64,000 bases of DNA. Origin: an uncultured Bacteroidia bacterium (lineage in GTDB: Bacteria; Bacteroidota; Bacteroidia; Bacteroidales; UBA932). Both the position numbers and the translations under genes were made by a program. The notes beneath the pieces were generated by a model, which was given only the letters and a program-made list of their open reading frames with translations, was not told where the DNA came from and ran no database searches. The stretch is from positions 1 through 64,000 of the forward strand of contig CADBFO010000001.1 in assembly GCA_902794005.1 (NCBI GenBank). Direction: 5' to 3'. Below, one piece after another: positions 62,208 through 64,000 of the stretch (its first letter is position 1; every line of letters begins with the position of its first letter).

Positions 62208-63833
62208 ATGAAACATTATTTGAAAAAACTGGAGGAACAGATTCAGTTCAGGGAAAGCAAACTCGCCCTATGCGATTATGGCGGAGCTTGTTACACCTAT
62301 GGAAATCTGGCATCCTGTATTGAAGCGTATCATATTTTCTTCCAGGCCGCCGGCATCCGCAAAGGCGACAAAATCGCCCTCTGCGCCCGCAATTCAGCCC
62401 GCTGGGCCATTGCATTCCTGGCCGTCAACACGTATGAAGCCATCGTCGTACCCATCCTGCCCAACTTCACGGCCGAGGGAACGACCCATCTGCTGCGCCA
62501 CTCGGACAGTATCCTCCTGATTGCCGACGCCGATATCTGGCAACAACTGAACGACAAAGAATTTCCGCTGCTCCGAGGCGTCATGGACGCACGGGAAGAC
62601 CGCCTGCTCTGGTTTGCGGACGATCGCCTGCAGCATGCCTGGCAAGACCGGACCCGGCTGTTCCGGGAGTGTTATCCGGAGGGCTTCGACAGCCGCCACG
62701 TCCATTATCCGGACAACGCCGAGGCCACCGCCATCATCAACTATACCTCCGGTACTTCGGGAGACCCGAAAGGCGTGATGCTCAGCTACGGAGCCATGTC
62801 CGATATTGTAGAATACTGCCAGGAGCACATTGCCAATGCCCCGGAGTCCCTTGTCTCCATGCTCCCCCTGGCCCATATCTACGGACTGGCCATGGAATTC
62901 ATCTATCCTTGCTGCACCGGATTCACCATCTGGTTCCTCGGGAAGATTCCTTCCCCCTCCCTGCTGGTCCAATCCATGTCTGAGGTCAAGCCCACCATCA
63001 TGATTACGGTACCCCTCATCATGGAGAAAGTTTACAATACCATGATCCGCCCCCTCCTGAACACCCGCTCGGCCAAGGCCCTTCGAAACCTTCCGGGCCT
63101 GAGAACGCCCTTCTACCACTCCATCGGGAAGCGAATCCTTGCATCGTTCGGCGGAAATATCCATACCATCATCATCGGCGGCGCTCCGTTCAACTGGAAG
63201 GTGGAAAGCGTATTCAAGAAACTCGAACTGCCTTATACCGTAGGATACGGGATGACGGAGGCCTGCCCCCTGCTGGCTTTCGAGCGTCCGGACTCTTTCG
63301 CTCCCGGTTCCTGCGGAAAACCCATTCACCAAATCCGCATCGACTCTTCCGAGCCGGATCGCATCCCCGGTGAAATCCAGACGCGGGGCCCCAACCTTTT
63401 CTCAGGATACTACAAAAACCCGGAAGCCGACACCAAGTGCCACACCGCCGACGGGTGGTTCCGTACCGGAGACCTGGGAATCATGGACGAAGCCGGCAAT
63501 CTGTTCATCCGCGGCCGCATCAAGGCCCTCATTCTCAGTTCTTCCGGACAGAACATCTATCCGGAAGAGGTGGAGCAGGTCCTGAGCCGCCATCCCGCCG
63601 TGGAAGAATCGCTGGTTCTGGAACGGGGAGGGAAAGTGGTGGCCCTGGTGTACCCCCGCGCCGGGTCCGTGCAGGGAGATGATGAAGAGGCCATTTCCCG
63701 GCTTTCGGAAGACATCCGGAAGTCCGGCAACTCCCACCTCCCCTCCTTCAGTCAGATTTTCAACGTGGAACTGGTCGATGTGCCTTTTGAAAGAACCGCC
63801 AAAGGAAGTATCAAACGTCATCTTTATCAATAA
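62208..63833 (+). CDS. AMP-binding long-chain fatty-acid-CoA ligase
   Basis: 541 residues. The phosphate-binding loop is YTSGTSGDPKGVMLSY; the acyl-binding region has VGYGMTEACPLL, and GWFRTGDLGIMDEAG and IYPEEVEQVLSRHPAVEE complete the adenylate-forming pattern, with the catalytic Lys near KGSIKR. It activates fatty acids to acyl-CoA (or acyl-adenylate) for phospholipid synthesis or degradation. The cytidylate-kinase-like gene starts 13 bp downstream. Confidence 0.9.
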   Translation: MKHYLKKLEEQIQFRESKLALCDYGGACYTYGNLASCIEAYHIFFQAAGIRKGDKIALCARNSARWAIAFLAVNTYEAIVVPILPNFTAEGTTHLLRHSDSILLIADADIWQQLNDKEFPLLRGVMDAREDRLLWFADDRLQHAWQDRTRLFRECYPEGFDSRHVHYPDNAEATAIINYTSGTSGDPKGVMLSYGAMSDIVEYCQEHIANAPESLVSMLPLAHIYGLAMEFIYPCCTGFTIWFLGKIPSPSLLVQSMSEVKPTIMITVPLIMEKVYNTMIRPLLNTRSAKALRNLPGLRTPFYHSIGKRILASFGGNIHTIIIGGAPFNWKVESVFKKLELPYTVGYGMTEACPLLAFERPDSFAPGSCGKPIHQIRIDSSEPDRIPGEIQTRGPNLFSGYYKNPEADTKCHTADGWFRTGDLGIMDEAGNLFIRGRIKALILSSSGQNIYPEEVEQVLSRHPAVEESLVLERGGKVVALVYPRAGSVQGDDEEAISRLSEDIRKSGNSHLPSFSQIFNVELVDVPFERTAKGSIKRHLYQ

Positions 63834-63846
63834 ACCATAACATCCT

Positions 63847-64000
63847 ATGGACATCAATCATCCTTTTGTCATTACCATCAGCCGCGAGCTGGGCTCCGGC
63901 GGCCGAACCATCGGACGGAAACTGGCCGCCCAACTGAATGTCCGCTACAGCGACAAGAATCTCATTCAGAATCTGATGGAACAATTCAACCTCTCCACCT
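63847..64000 (+). CDS. Cytidylate kinase-like family protein (partial, N-terminal part)
   Basis: 51 residues are visible before the window ends. VITISRELGSGGRTIGRKLAAQL is the nucleotide-binding loop of the cytidylate-kinase-like family, which occurs widely in Bacteroidales and clostridia and is separate from classical Cmk. It follows the acyl-CoA ligase by 13 bp and is probably co-transcribed with it. Confidence 0.85.
   Translation, partial: MDINHPFVITISRELGSGGRTIGRKLAAQLNVRYSDKNLIQNLMEQFNLST

Overview
The window looks like a chromosomal segment of a Bacteroidales bacterium, possibly Rikenellaceae/Alistipes-like; the family-level call is a guess. The grounds are Bacteroidetes-type promoters (TAnnTTTG -7 boxes) before many genes, families typical of the phylum (PCMD, DUF4493, DUF5606, DUF3276, TamB-like, GH78, many Bacteroidales lipoproteins) and gene orders such as nusB-yajC-ybbR-coaE and zapA-6S-rny. 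Most of the window is GC-rich, densely packed housekeeping DNA. Two patches, about 1-4000 and 5840-7324, are visibly AT-richer and carry the accessory genes.

Layout. 1-3.6 kb, minus strand: partial rhomboid protease, small secreted protein, secreted caspase-Sel1 protein, and a CHASE2-like membrane protein whose stop codon overlaps the caspase start. 3.6-4.4 kb: degraded non-coding DNA. 4.4-9.9 kb: EamA transporter, flavoprotein, an unrecognised 494-aa coiled-coil protein, a four-helix membrane protein, a nitroreductase, and a FlK-like thioesterase paired with an unknown protein. A 107-bp imperfect palindrome lies at 9879-9985. 10-18.4 kb: esterase lipoprotein, lpxB, surE, gapA, gmhA, a beta-barrel protein, rnhA, pdxA and a lactonase-family lipoprotein. 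18.4-27.4 kb: recG, S9 peptidase with a WYL regulator, FAD oxidoreductase, ROK kinase and tsaD. 27.5-34 kb, plus strand: a 1,522-aa TamB-like protein, an RsmI-like methylase and mtaB; the last two are invaded by a short dispersed repeat. 34-42.6 kb: MBL hydrolase, GH78 rhamnosidase, a repeat-rich non-coding stretch, PCMD protein, BASS symporter, acyltransferase and pckA.

42.6-48.2 kb is a tight seven-gene minus-strand operon: nusB, yajC, ybbR, coaE, DUF5606, rimO and a lipoprotein. 48.2-56.3 kb, plus strand: DUF3276 protein, nucleoside deaminase, two tandem purine nucleoside phosphorylases, a coiled-coil protein with zapA, a probable 6S RNA, rny and a cation/proton antiporter. 56.3-64 kb: 5'-nucleotidase, ffh, DUF4493 lipoprotein, cardiolipin synthase, acyl-CoA ligase and the start of a cytidylate-kinase-like gene.

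The points most worth a second look are: (i) the CHASE2/caspase pair; (ii) the tandem PNPs, in which the second copy carries Asp where the base-specificity Asn normally sits, beside a deaminase of 6-amino nucleosides; (iii) several genes whose -7 box ends only 4-8 nt before the ATG, suggesting leaderless transcripts; (iv) a dispersed repeat that supplies the end of one gene and sits in frame inside mtaB; and (v) the probable 6S RNA between zapA and rny. No tRNA, rRNA, CRISPR array, intact insertion sequence or prophage was recognised.
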